Shown here: positions 33,954 to 41,782 of the stretch, in pieces
Layout of the letters: the number at the start of each line of letters is the position of its first letter
How positions within the stretch are numbered: position 1 is the stretch's first letter
The notes under the pieces: model-generated
What the model saw: the letters and a program-made list of their open reading frames with translations, nothing else
The model's database searches: none
What the model was told of the DNA's origin: nothing
Program-made: the position numbers and the translations under genes
Assembly: GCF_021390595.1 (NCBI RefSeq)
Contig: NZ_JAJEJR010000002.1
Span: forward strand, 806,001-870,000
Length of the DNA: 64,000 nucleotides
From: Paraburkholderia sp. HP33-1
GTDB taxonomy: Bacteria; Pseudomonadota; Gammaproteobacteria; Burkholderiales; Burkholderiaceae
Reading direction: 5' to 3'

Positions 33954-34784
33954 TCAGGCCTGAGGCAGGCCGAGCAGCTCGCGGGCCTGCGCGGCCGTCG
34001 CGACCGGGCGCTGATATTCGCCGCACAGCGACGCGACGCGTTCCACCAGTTGTGCGTTGCTCGCCGCGAGCGTGTCCTTGTCCCAGCGCACGTTGTCTTC
34101 AAGGCCGGTGCGGACATGGCCACCCATTTCCAGCGTCCAGTGGTTGACCTCCAGCTGATGCCGGCCGATGCCGGCAGCGGTCCACGTCGCGTCCGGCAGC
34201 AAGGCCGCGAGCTGCTTGACCTCGAACTCGAGAATTTCGCGCCGCGCCGGCAGCGCATTCTTCACGCCGAGCACGAACTGCACGTGCACTGGCGACTTCA
34301 GTAGTCCTTGCTGCACGAGATCGACCGTGCTGTACAGCATGGCCAGATCGAAAATCTCGATCTCCGGTTTCACGTTGTGCTGGAGCATCATCGATGCAAG
34401 CGAACGGACGAAGTCGGGCGGGTTTTCATAAACGGTCGTCGGAAAGTTGACCGAGCCCGTCGCGAGCGACGCCATATCCGGACGCAGGTCGAGCATCGAG
34501 CCGCGTTGCTCGAACGACCGGCCGCGGCCGCCCGTCGAAAACTGGATGATCATACCGGGGCAGTGCTTGCGAATCCCTTCCTGAAGCTGCGCAAAGCGGG
34601 TGTGATCGGAGCTCGAATTCTCGTTCTCGTCGCGCACGTGCAGATGGACCAGCGTGGCGCCGGCCTCGAACGCTCCCTGCGTGCTTTCGATCTGTTCGGC
34701 GACCGAGATGGGCACGGCCGGGTTGTCCTTTTTGCGGGGCACGGAACCGGTGATGGCGACGGTAATGATGCATGGCGTGTTCAT
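33954..34784 (-). CDS. Beta-keto acid cleavage enzyme (BKACE, DUF849)
   Basis: A 276-aa TIM-barrel enzyme of the BKACE/Kce family, which condenses a beta-keto acid with acetyl-CoA to give acetoacetate and a new CoA ester. The zinc-site motif HLHVRDE (about residues 46-52) is intact, as are ITGSVPRKKDNPAVPISVAEQ at the start, IIQFSTGGRG, FDLAMLYS and the C-terminal GHVRTGLEDNVRW. In the family, specificity depends on residues lining the barrel and cannot be read here. Start ATG 34784 follows AAGG. It stands alone, without the dehydrogenase or thioesterase partners usual in carnitine or lysine pathways. Confidence 0.88.
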   Translation of the reverse strand: MNTPCIITVAITGSVPRKKDNPAVPISVAEQIESTQGAFEAGATLVHLHVRDENENSSSDHTRFAQLQEGIRKHCPGMIIQFSTGGRGRSFEQRGSMLDLRPDMASLATGSVNFPTTVYENPPDFVRSLASMMLQHNVKPEIEIFDLAMLYSTVDLVQQGLLKSPVHVQFVLGVKNALPARREILEFEVKQLAALLPDATWTAAGIGRHQLEVNHWTLEMGGHVRTGLEDNVRWDKDTLAASNAQLVERVASLCGEYQRPVATAAQARELLGLPQA

Positions 34785-35388
34785 ATCGATGGCCTTATAA
34801 CGGGTAGATAGGCGCCAGGTCCACGAGCGGCTGGAACCCGGCATGACCGTGCCGCATCATGTTCGTCTGGCGGCTTGTTCGCCGCGTTCGAATTACATGA
34901 TAGGAAGTGAATCGAGTCCGGGGCGCGATTTCGACATCATTTGCGCCACGTTGGGGAAAACGAGCCGGAGCGTACATCGAAACGGGGCCAGCGAGCTTAT
35001 AGGGTATGGCTTGCGGTTTCGCGCTCAGAAGGAGCGCATCGGTGAGCCTCGTGACGGACAGCTACGCCGAATTCTAAAGACAATCTACCCGCAAGACTGA
35101 CGGACCCGGCCCGACGCCCGCTCTTGCGTCAGCAGAAGTTACCTGAACGATGACGGCGAGAATTGCCATCCAGACGCTGAGAATATTCCGCGACGCAGGT
35201 CGGCGCTGCGCGTAGTATGAGTTTGGTGCCCGATGCTCGCGCTCGCCATAAAACCCATTTGCGGTCGGCGTATGCGCCATCGTGAAGGTGCCCCCAGGTT
35301 TCTGCGCGAATATGGTCGCTGGACAACGACCGGTTGCCGCTAGCCTCCCGAAAACGTGCCGCCTCAGCGCGGCGAAACAGAGGTAACT
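34785..35388. other. 604-bp region without a recognisable gene
   Basis: Six-frame reading gives only short or low-quality frames (for example a plus-strand frame at 34843-35100 with no ribosome site). It must contain the promoters of the minus-strand BKACE gene and of the small gene at 35389. I saw no repeat or tRNA in it. Confidence 0.5.
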
Positions 35389-35676
35389 ATGGCAGACGGT
35401 ATTCACCTGTACAAAGGACTGGAAGTTTGTCCGCTTATTTTTCTGCACGTGGCCACGCGGCCCGGTTCGGCCCACGACTACGATGAAGGCTTCGACGCGG
35501 CAGTCCGGATCAAGGAGCCCGATGGTGACGGGCTCAAGGCAAGAAGCCGCGTCTTTCACCTCCACGTCGAGAGGCCATTTTTGTGTACCGGTGATGCGAG
35601 GCGCGCCTCAACTGCTTACGGCGAACTCCTTATCGACGAATGCACTCCGGGCAAGACCATCTGGGATGGTGAGTAG
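35389..35676 (+). CDS. Small hypothetical protein (95 aa)
   Basis: ATG 35389 has GAGG five bases upstream. The protein (MADGIHLYKGLEVCPLIFLH... to ...TPGKTIWDGE) is acidic, without signal or membrane segment; RSRVFHLHVERPF is a strong beta-strand-like block. No family recognised. It opens a run of four small co-directional genes up to 36765 that look like Burkholderia-type accessory ORFans. Confidence 0.6.
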   Translation: MADGIHLYKGLEVCPLIFLHVATRPGSAHDYDEGFDAAVRIKEPDGDGLKARSRVFHLHVERPFLCTGDARRASTAYGELLIDECTPGKTIWDGE

Positions 35677-35851
35677 GGAAGCGGGTTCTTTTCGGCCCTG
35701 CGTGATTCGCGAGCAGCGGCGCGCCGTCCTTCGTTTCGAATTGCGTTTGCCGACGCTTTTTCAGACGGCTGGCCGCGTGCACGTGATTGCTTTGCATGCA
35801 GCGCTTGTCCACGAAAGCGCGTTTTTCGAACGACTGATCTAATGAGATGCC

Positions 35852-36169
35852 ATGTCCCGACTCGACGATCTGATCATGCAGCATCGCAGTGTGGAGGCCG
35901 AAGTCGTACTCCGGGAAAGAGAACTGAATACCTGTCGGCTATCTATCGATGAACGCGAGGGAACGGGCACGACGATCTTTCCGCATCACGACACGCTGAC
36001 GTTTCTCGAGGCGCAACTGCGGCTGTGCAGGTTAAGGCGCGAAAGGCTGCGTATTGCGATCGCCCGAAACCATGCGACGCGGCCGGATCGGCAACACATC
36101 GGGCGTGGGTCGAATCCGGTCTCGTGCCGGTTGTCCAACGGGCGAGGCCGTCTCCGCAGCATGCGGTGA
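35852..36169 (+). CDS. Small hypothetical protein (105 aa)
   Basis: Residues 1-75 (MSRLDDLIMQHRSVEAEVVLRE..., then FLEAQLRLCRLRRERLRIAIAR) form two heptad-rich helices that suggest a helical hairpin; the C-terminal 30 residues are Arg-rich and low in complexity, so the natural end may be altered. No clear ribosome site is seen. It ends 10 bases before the next gene. Confidence 0.45.
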   Translation: MSRLDDLIMQHRSVEAEVVLRERELNTCRLSIDEREGTGTTIFPHHDTLTFLEAQLRLCRLRRERLRIAIARNHATRPDRQHIGRGSNPVSCRLSNGRGRLRSMR

Positions 36170-36179
36170 GGAGAAACTG

Positions 36180-36428
36180 ATGGACGCGTACCCGGCAATT
36201 TTTCGTGTCGATCCCACGCCACGTCGGGCCGACGGTGAATATATCGCGCATGCGAGAATCTCTAGTAGTGGCGACGACGGGCGCGAGTACGACGTCCATT
36301 CAAGTGGAGATCTGGCCGGCTTCGACGTGCGCGAGGATGCGATTCGCTTTGCCGCCGGTTGGGCCGCGGAATGGATCGAGAAGCACCGGAGTTCGTGGCA
36401 GCGAGCGTCCGGCGATCCTCGTGTGTGA
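36180..36428 (+). CDS. Small hypothetical protein (82 aa)
   Basis: ATG 36180 follows a strong GAGGAG. The sequence (MDAYPAIFRVDPTPRR..., ISSSGDDGREYDVHSSGDLAGFDVREDAIRFAAGWAAEWIEKH) reads as a small alpha/beta protein, with a strand-rich N-half and one C-terminal helix. I believe similar proteins are common in Burkholderiales, but I cannot name a function. It ends 34 bases before the next gene. Confidence 0.62.
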   Translation: MDAYPAIFRVDPTPRRADGEYIAHARISSSGDDGREYDVHSSGDLAGFDVREDAIRFAAGWAAEWIEKHRSSWQRASGDPRV

Positions 36429-36462
36429 CAAGCATGGGCTCCCATGCCCATGGGGAATTTAC

Positions 36463-36765
36463 GTGGCGACTAATGATGCGCTCTCGACGCTGGCCGAATA
36501 TCTTGAGCTTTCGCTCGATACGAGCGGCAGCGTCATTATGATGCAAGGGTGCGATGGCCTTTGCGCTATGTACATTGGCAGGGTCACAGAAGATCAGGGG
36601 CACTGGCAGTATTTTGGCGTGATAGCTGCGCTTACTGCGGGCGACATTCTCAAAATGACCCATTCTGGTTCCAACCGGATAGAGATCGATGGTCAGAAAT
36701 ACCGGTTCATTCGGAGTTTCACGCACTTCGAAGACCGCGGGGCGATTGTTTTTTCGCCCACTTAA
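36463..36765 (+). CDS. Hypothetical protein, paralogue of the protein at 32024-32353
   Basis: Starts with GTG 36463, preceded by GGGGAA five bases upstream; 100 aa. It shares the STL(A)EYLELSLD opening and the IDGQ-YRF-R-F...GAIVF-P ending with the protein at 32024-32353, while the middle (residues 20-65) has diverged. The conserved ends suggest one small domain with a variable centre. No signal or membrane segment; function unknown. Confidence 0.62.
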   Translation: MATNDALSTLAEYLELSLDTSGSVIMMQGCDGLCAMYIGRVTEDQGHWQYFGVIAALTAGDILKMTHSGSNRIEIDGQKYRFIRSFTHFEDRGAIVFSPT

Positions 36766-37246
36766 AGTAGTCGATTTCCCGGCGCAGTCCTGAGACCCCT
36801 GATTTGACTTACTCAGCCTCGATTGTCGACCCAATGGCGGGCGCAGCCCGCACGTTCGAGCAGCAGGTCAGACGAGAAGTTGCCACAAGGCAAACGATGC
36901 GCCGACAGTTCGACGGTATAGCCGTTGTAATGATGAGTACGTTTGTTGTTTATTCTGTAATTTAATGATGTTTCAGTGCGTAGCCGCTCCGTTTGGAGTT
37001 CGTTAATCGGGCGAGGCAGACAAGCTGCTCAAAGCCATTGCGAACCGAATCCAGACTGAGTCGGGAAGCGAACAATTCGGCGCTGCGGCCGGAAGGGGAA
37101 TATGGCGTCTACCGAAGAGTTGGGAGCTTGGCAATCTGTTTGAACCACTATTGCCGAAAATTGATTGCGCCAACTGTGGGAGACGAAGCTCCGCGAGGAT
37201 GTCGCTGCAGCCCGCTAACGGTTGCCGTATAGCGGGCTTTTCCAAC
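36766..37246. other. 481-bp gene-free region with an AT-rich block
   Basis: No supportable gene. Around 36925-36980 lies a block that is clearly AT-richer than its surroundings (TTTGTTGTTTATTCTGTAAT is part of it), which could be a promoter or an imported remnant. Three-frame reading of 37010-37200 shows a fragmentary open frame interrupted by stops; origin unclear. Confidence 0.45.
37209..37238 (+). terminator. Rho-independent terminator-like hairpin
   Basis: Perfect 8-bp stem AGCCCGCT (37209-37216) and AGCGGGCT (37231-37238), 14-base loop, followed by TTTTCC on the plus strand. It lies just behind the 3' end of the minus-strand cold-shock gene, so it may act in both directions. Confidence 0.55.
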
Positions 37247-37450
37247 TTACAGCGGCTTGATGTTAGCCGCTTGCAGACCCTTCGGGCCTTGCTTCGTTTC
37301 GAAGCTCACCTTCTGGTTTTCAGCCAGTGTTTTGAAACCGTCGCTGCGAATTTCCGAGAAATGCGCGAAGAGGTCGTCGCCACCCTTGTCCGGGGTGATG
37401 AAGCCAAAACCCTTGCTGTCGTTGAACCACTTAACTGTACCGGTATCCAT
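37247..37450 (-). CDS. Cold-shock domain protein (CspA family)
   Basis: A 67-aa single-stranded nucleic-acid-binding protein that melts RNA structure. RNA-binding motifs KGFGFI (RNP1) and DLFAHF (RNP2) are intact, and the N-terminus [14 protein letters not shown] is typical. Start ATG 37450 follows AAGGA; an in-frame extension to 37501 is not conserved. The 300 bases upstream (37451-37752) hold no gene and would give room for the long 5' UTR usual in cold-induced csp genes. Confidence 0.95.
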   Translation of the reverse strand: MDTGTVKWFNDSKGFGFITPDKGGDDLFAHFSEIRSDGFKTLAENQKVSFETKQGPKGLQAANIKPL

Positions 37451-37752
37451 GAAGAATCCTTGACGAAAAAAATTGAAAACTTGCTCAGGTAACGAGCGCA
37501 CGAAGCGTCAAGGAGGGAGAGGACAACGAATACCGCTGGGAATAGCGAGACATTGATGAACAGCAATCGGACTTCTTGAACTTCGGTCGCCACCATAACC
37601 GCGTTCGCGTGTCGGGTCAACACATATCTTGTAAATGTTTCGCACCGGCCTTCCGCAATGGTCGGATCGCCACCTCAGCGGGCTCTCACACCAGAGGGAG
37701 CCGATCAAGCTGCCGGCCTCCGTTGCGGCACCAGTCGATTGAATCCGCAAGG

Positions 37753-38940
37753 TTATCCGCGGCTCGTATGGACTACTTGTGCCAGCGCAGACACAAAAGC
37801 GTTCATATCGGTCTTCAGCATGTAGATGTGCGGTGACACGCGAAGTCCTTCGATGTGCCGTGCCTGACGATACTTCACATGAATCTGGTGGCGCTCCAGA
37901 AGCGCCTGCTCGACCTTCCTTGAATCGACATTGGCGATCGAGAATAGGCTGACCGCTCCCAGGTCCGCGTTCAACGGCGTGTGTAGCGTGAAGCCAGGGA
38001 TATGGTGGGCGAGTTCAATCCAGTAATGGCTAAGCTCCTTCAACCGCGCGTGGATTTTCGTGGGGCCGATCTTTCGATGAAATTCCAGCGCCGGTGCGAT
38101 TCCTGCCTGCAGCGCTGAATTGTAAGTGCCGAGATTCCAGTGATCGAACTTATCGATGCGCAGCGGCGGCGTGTCAAACGGGGCTAGCAGTGGCCACGTT
38201 TCATCGATGCGGTTTGCCCTGACGATCAACATGCCATTGCCGACCGGTGCACATAACCACTTATGAAGGCTGGTGATGAAGAAGTCGCAATCGAGATCAC
38301 GGAAGCTGACCGGCATTTGCGCAAACGTCTGGGCGCCGTCGACGATGGTGATGATCTTCCTCTCGCGCGCCAGCTCACATATGCGTTTGACCGGCAAGAG
38401 CCGACCAGTCCAGTGCAGCATATGGGTAAGCAATATCACGCGCGTGCTGGAAGTCATCGCTTCTTCATACGCCCTGACGATTTCGTCGTCACTGCCCATG
38501 ACATCGAAGTCCACGCTCGCGACCGTGATTCGCTCCCTCTGCTGGCGTTGCATCCATGCGGCACGCGCACTCGGATAGTCCCACTCGGAGATCAACACCT
38601 GATCGCCTGCCGACAAGGGCAGGCCGAAGATCACCGTCGACAAGCCTTCTGATGAGTTGCGATTCAACGCAATCTCTTCTGGACTGCAATCCGCCAACGC
38701 CGCAAGTTGTTCCTTGACCGACGGCAGGGCGGCGTCCAGCTTGCTCCACATATTGACGTCAGGATTCCGGCTGACGAACCGGTAGGCATCGATGGTGGCC
38801 TGTTCGACGACAATTGGCGGGGGGCTGACCGCCGCATTGTTCAGATTCATCAATGGTTGCTGCATTGGATATGCAGCTCGAACGTTCTCCCAGAATCGCT
38901 CACCTGAGAGATCGCTGCTTGACGAGGTTTCCACGTTCAT
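37753..38940 (-). CDS. Class V aminotransferase-fold PLP enzyme
   Basis: A 395-aa PLP enzyme of the cysteine desulfurase/isopenicillin N epimerase-like group. The PLP lysine is in FITSLHKWLCAPVGNGML, and the cofactor Asp in IITIVDGAQTFAQM. NLNNAAVSPPP near the N-terminus is the usual opening. The ATG at 38940 has GGAG eight bases upstream; the in-frame TTG at 38946 is less likely. It is the last gene of the minus-strand operon starting at 42865, 34 bases behind the semialdehyde dehydrogenase. Reaction (transamination, epimerisation or C-S lyase) unknown. Confidence 0.85.
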   Translation of the reverse strand: MNVETSSSSDLSGERFWENVRAAYPMQQPLMNLNNAAVSPPPIVVEQATIDAYRFVSRNPDVNMWSKLDAALPSVKEQLAALADCSPEEIALNRNSSEGLSTVIFGLPLSAGDQVLISEWDYPSARAAWMQRQQRERITVASVDFDVMGSDDEIVRAYEEAMTSSTRVILLTHMLHWTGRLLPVKRICELARERKIITIVDGAQTFAQMPVSFRDLDCDFFITSLHKWLCAPVGNGMLIVRANRIDETWPLLAPFDTPPLRIDKFDHWNLGTYNSALQAGIAPALEFHRKIGPTKIHARLKELSHYWIELAHHIPGFTLHTPLNADLGAVSLFSIANVDSRKVEQALLERHQIHVKYRQARHIEGLRVSPHIYMLKTDMNAFVSALAQVVHTSRG

Positions 38941-38974
38941 CCGCAAATCTCCATTTCTTCTGTCCCCCCGGAGA

Positions 38975-40447
38975 TCAATTCAGGCCGCCCTGGCACATGT
39001 ACTTGACCGCCTGGTAGTCGTCGAGCCCGTACTTCGAGCCTTCACGGCCGTAACCGGATTCCTTCACGCCGCCAAACGGCGCCGCCTCGCTCGATACCGC
39101 GCCTTCATTGATACCTAGTACGCCCACCTCGAGCTGCCCGGCGACACGGTTGATGCGCCGTACGTCCTGCGTGTAGAAATAAGCGGCGAGCCCGTATGGG
39201 GTGGAGTTTGCGAGGCGGACCGCCTCTGCTTCGTCATTGAAGCGAAACAACGGCGCGATCGGCCCGAAGGTTTCTTCGCTGCAGAATCGCATGTCGTCGT
39301 TAGCATCAGTTAGCACGGTCGGCGCGTAGAAGTTCGCGCCGAGTTCCGTCAGACGCCTTCCGCCCACCAGCACGGTCGCGCCGCGCTGGACCGCGTCCTC
39401 GACATGGTGAGCGATCTTGTCGACCGCACGCGCGTTGATCATCGGGCCGATTTGCGCGCCCGCGTCCGTTGCGGGCCCGACCTTCAGGGCGGTGACGCGC
39501 TTTGCCAGCAGATTCGCGAAGTCTGTGTAGACGCTGGCGTGCACATAGACGCGATTCGGGCACACACATGTCTGGCCGCCGTTGCGGAATTTCGCCGCCA
39601 TCAATCCGGTAACGGCTGCGTCCAGGTCGGCGTCTTCGAAGACGATGAAGGGCGCGTTGCCGCCGAGTTCAAGTGACAGCCGCTTCAGCGTGCCGGCAGC
39701 TTCGCGCGCGAGATGCTTGCCCACCGGCGTGGACCCGGTGAACGTGATTTTGCGCACGCGCGGATCGGCGAGCCAGTCGGCGACTGCGATCACGCCTTGT
39801 TTGCGCGACGCCGATAGCATGTTCAGCACACCATCGGGTAAGCCGGCTTCCTGGGCGAGCGCTGCAAGCGCGAGTGCGGTGAGCGGCGTGTCCTCGGCGG
39901 GTTTGGCGATAACGGTGCAACCGGCCGCGAGCGCGGGCGCGATCTTGCGAGCAATCATCGCCAGCGGGAAATTCCACGGCGTGATCGCCGCGACCACGCC
40001 GACCGGTTCCTTTACTGCAGTCATACGCTTGCCGCGCTGCTGCTGCGGAATCAGATCGCCGTAGATGCGTGTCGCTTCGTCGGCGAACCAGGCCACGTAC
40101 GACGCGCCGTATGCGACTTCTCCACGGCTCTCCGTGAGCGGCTTGCCTTGCTCCATCGACATCAGCCTGGCGAGGTCTTCGGTGTTGGCGACGATCAATT
40201 CATGCCAGCGCCGCAGAATCTCCGCTCGCTCGCGCGGAAGCATGTCGCGCCAGGCGGGAAACGCGTGCGCTGCGGCGTCGGCGGCGGCCCGTGCTTCGGC
40301 GCTGCTGCTATCGGGTACCTCGGCGATGGTCTCGCCGGTGGCTGGATTGCTGACCGCGAAGCAGGCGCCGTTGAACGCGCCGGTCCATTGTCCGTCAATG
40401 AAATTGTGTCGGCGAATCAGATCGCTGCGGGTGAGTGCGAGAGACAT
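38975..40447 (-). CDS. NAD(P)-dependent succinate-semialdehyde dehydrogenase-like enzyme
   Basis: A 490-aa aldehyde dehydrogenase closest in style to GabD. Catalytic Cys and Glu are in NGGQTCVCPNR and LSLELGGNAPFIVF; PWNFPLAMIARKIAPALAAGCT, FTGSTPVGK and the C-terminal GGVKESGYGREGSKYGLDDYQAVKY are typical of succinate-semialdehyde dehydrogenases. Adjacent Cys residues (TCVC) match the redox-switch pair of GabD. In this operon it could also oxidise a related short semialdehyde such as aspartate semialdehyde. Confidence 0.88.
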   Translation of the reverse strand: MSLALTRSDLIRRHNFIDGQWTGAFNGACFAVSNPATGETIAEVPDSSSAEARAAADAAAHAFPAWRDMLPRERAEILRRWHELIVANTEDLARLMSMEQGKPLTESRGEVAYGASYVAWFADEATRIYGDLIPQQQRGKRMTAVKEPVGVVAAITPWNFPLAMIARKIAPALAAGCTVIAKPAEDTPLTALALAALAQEAGLPDGVLNMLSASRKQGVIAVADWLADPRVRKITFTGSTPVGKHLAREAAGTLKRLSLELGGNAPFIVFEDADLDAAVTGLMAAKFRNGGQTCVCPNRVYVHASVYTDFANLLAKRVTALKVGPATDAGAQIGPMINARAVDKIAHHVEDAVQRGATVLVGGRRLTELGANFYAPTVLTDANDDMRFCSEETFGPIAPLFRFNDEAEAVRLANSTPYGLAAYFYTQDVRRINRVAGQLEVGVLGINEGAVSSEAAPFGGVKESGYGREGSKYGLDDYQAVKYMCQGGLN

Positions 40448-40571
40448 CGAACGACTCCTTCATAGGGCCCTGGGCAAGCCGGGGCATGCGGCGGCGCGCA
40501 GGCCGGTGCAAGGGTGAATGAATGATGCGAGGGTTCTGAAGGATGAATGCTACGCGTGCGACGCCGCCGAT

Positions 40572-40724
40572 TTATTCAACGAGTAGTAGTTCGCCGAGAG
40601 CGCGACACTTATTTTCGACGTGCCACAGCATTTTCTGCTGCGAACTCGCGCCGGGCAGTCCAACCTTGCCCCAGTCTTCGAGATTCCGCAGATTCACGCT
40701 TTGCTTGAGTTGCTGCACCTTCAT
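40572..40724 (-). CDS. Micro-ORF of 50 aa between deacylase and semialdehyde dehydrogenase genes
   Basis: ATG 40724 to TAA 40572, reading MKVQQLKQSVNLRNLEDWGK...ALGELLLVE. It lies on the operon strand, 34 bases behind the deacylase stop, the same spacing as seen at other joints of this operon. Composition and codon use look coding, but the ribosome site is weak (GGAG eleven bases away) and no family is recognised. It may be a small subunit or the tail of a lost gene. Confidence 0.45.
   Translation of the reverse strand: MKVQQLKQSVNLRNLEDWGKVGLPGASSQQKMLWHVENKCRALGELLLVE
40626..40645. repeat. 20-bp repeat, copy 1
   Basis: CAGCATTTTCTGCTGCGAAC, found again without mismatch at 46021-46040. It contains the inverted repeat CAGCA-N5-TGCTG. 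Here it lies inside the micro-ORF at 40572-40724. Confidence 0.5.
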
Positions 40725-40758
40725 CTTTACGTTAGCTCCAGAGTGGGCGCGGCCTGCT

Positions 40759-41748
40759 TCATTGGCCGCGGGTTTGGGTGTTCGTCACCGTCTGCTCGAT
40801 CCTGCCCAACCGCACGACGGTCACACCGGGACGCAACTGCCGCAGCGAAGGCATCACGAGGATGCAGTTGTCGTAGGGCGTGCACACCGGCTCGCCGTTC
40901 GACCAGCCGATCACGGCGCCCGCCTCGGCGAAAACCTCGAGGCCGGTGTACGCCGCGGCGAAGCTGAAGTCCATGCTCGTCGCGACGACCGGCTGCGTCA
41001 CGCGCACGATCTGCTGCGCGGGCGGCAACGGCGCGAGCCACCCCGGCGGCAGATCCGTTTCGTCGATCACACCGGACAGCAGCAGGAAGCGCGCAGCCGT
41101 ATCGCGCGCGACTGCCACCGCACTGCGCTCCCAATGCTGGCCGCATTCGATCAGCAGCGCGTTCTTCGGGCTCGCGGCGTCGCCGAACCCTTCGTAGTCG
41201 CGCATGCGGCGGCCTTCGGGATGGCCTTCGTCGCAGATCACCGTGGCGGGCGTGCCGAGCCGTACCGCGAGGTCGATGCCTTTTTGCAGCGGTCCCGCGA
41301 CGATCAGCGGCTTGCACCGCTCGTGCATCGAATGCAGGTCGAGCAACGCGTCGACCGTTTCGACCACCGGGCGCATCGCCCGCGCGCGCTCGAGTTCGCT
41401 CGACGTGCGCGACGCGTCGTCGAGCACGGCGGCGGTCCAGACGCGGTTGAAGTCCTGATCGACGAAGCGCGCGGCATCGGGATTCGCGGGATCGAAGCGC
41501 TGGTACGCGGCGACATTCGCGAACGACAGCGTGAGGCGCCCGCGCCGGGGCCGCAACCCGCGCCGCAGCAATTCATCGACGACGATCGCGCCGCACACCT
41601 CGTTGCCGTGCGTGAGCGCATTGATCATCACGTGTGGACCCAGTGCGTCCGAGTCGAACGTATGGACGTAGGCAATGCCGGACGCCGATTGTTCGTGAAC
41701 CGAAATATCGGGGAATTCGACTTCGATGGGATAGGCTTCCGTGCTCAC
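40759..41748 (-). CDS. Succinylglutamate desuccinylase/aspartoacylase family deacylase
   Basis: A 329-aa zinc amidohydrolase of the AstE/AspA group (M14-like), which removes an acyl group from an N-acylated amino acid. Zinc ligands are expected in ALTHGNEVCG (His, Glu) and LLDLHSMHE (His); VDQDFNRVW is also typical. GTG 41748 is taken as start, giving the conserved opening STEAYPIEVEFPD, with AGGA about nine bases upstream; the earlier in-frame ATG would overlap the preceding gene. N-acetyl-diaminobutyrate deacetylase DoeB belongs to the same family. Substrate unproven. Confidence 0.83.
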   Translation of the reverse strand: MSTEAYPIEVEFPDISVHEQSASGIAYVHTFDSDALGPHVMINALTHGNEVCGAIVVDELLRRGLRPRRGRLTLSFANVAAYQRFDPANPDAARFVDQDFNRVWTAAVLDDASRTSSELERARAMRPVVETVDALLDLHSMHERCKPLIVAGPLQKGIDLAVRLGTPATVICDEGHPEGRRMRDYEGFGDAASPKNALLIECGQHWERSAVAVARDTAARFLLLSGVIDETDLPPGWLAPLPPAQQIVRVTQPVVATSMDFSFAAAYTGLEVFAEAGAVIGWSNGEPVCTPYDNCILVMPSLRQLRPGVTVVRLGRIEQTVTNTQTRGQ

Positions 41749-41782
41749 GGGGGAGTGTCCTGATATAGAGTGAGTGGGCTGT

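Noticed and set aside
37010..37205. Transposase-like remnant upstream of the terminator hairpin
   Set aside because: Fragments of open frame with interrupting stops, but no recognisable transposase motif or inverted terminal repeat.
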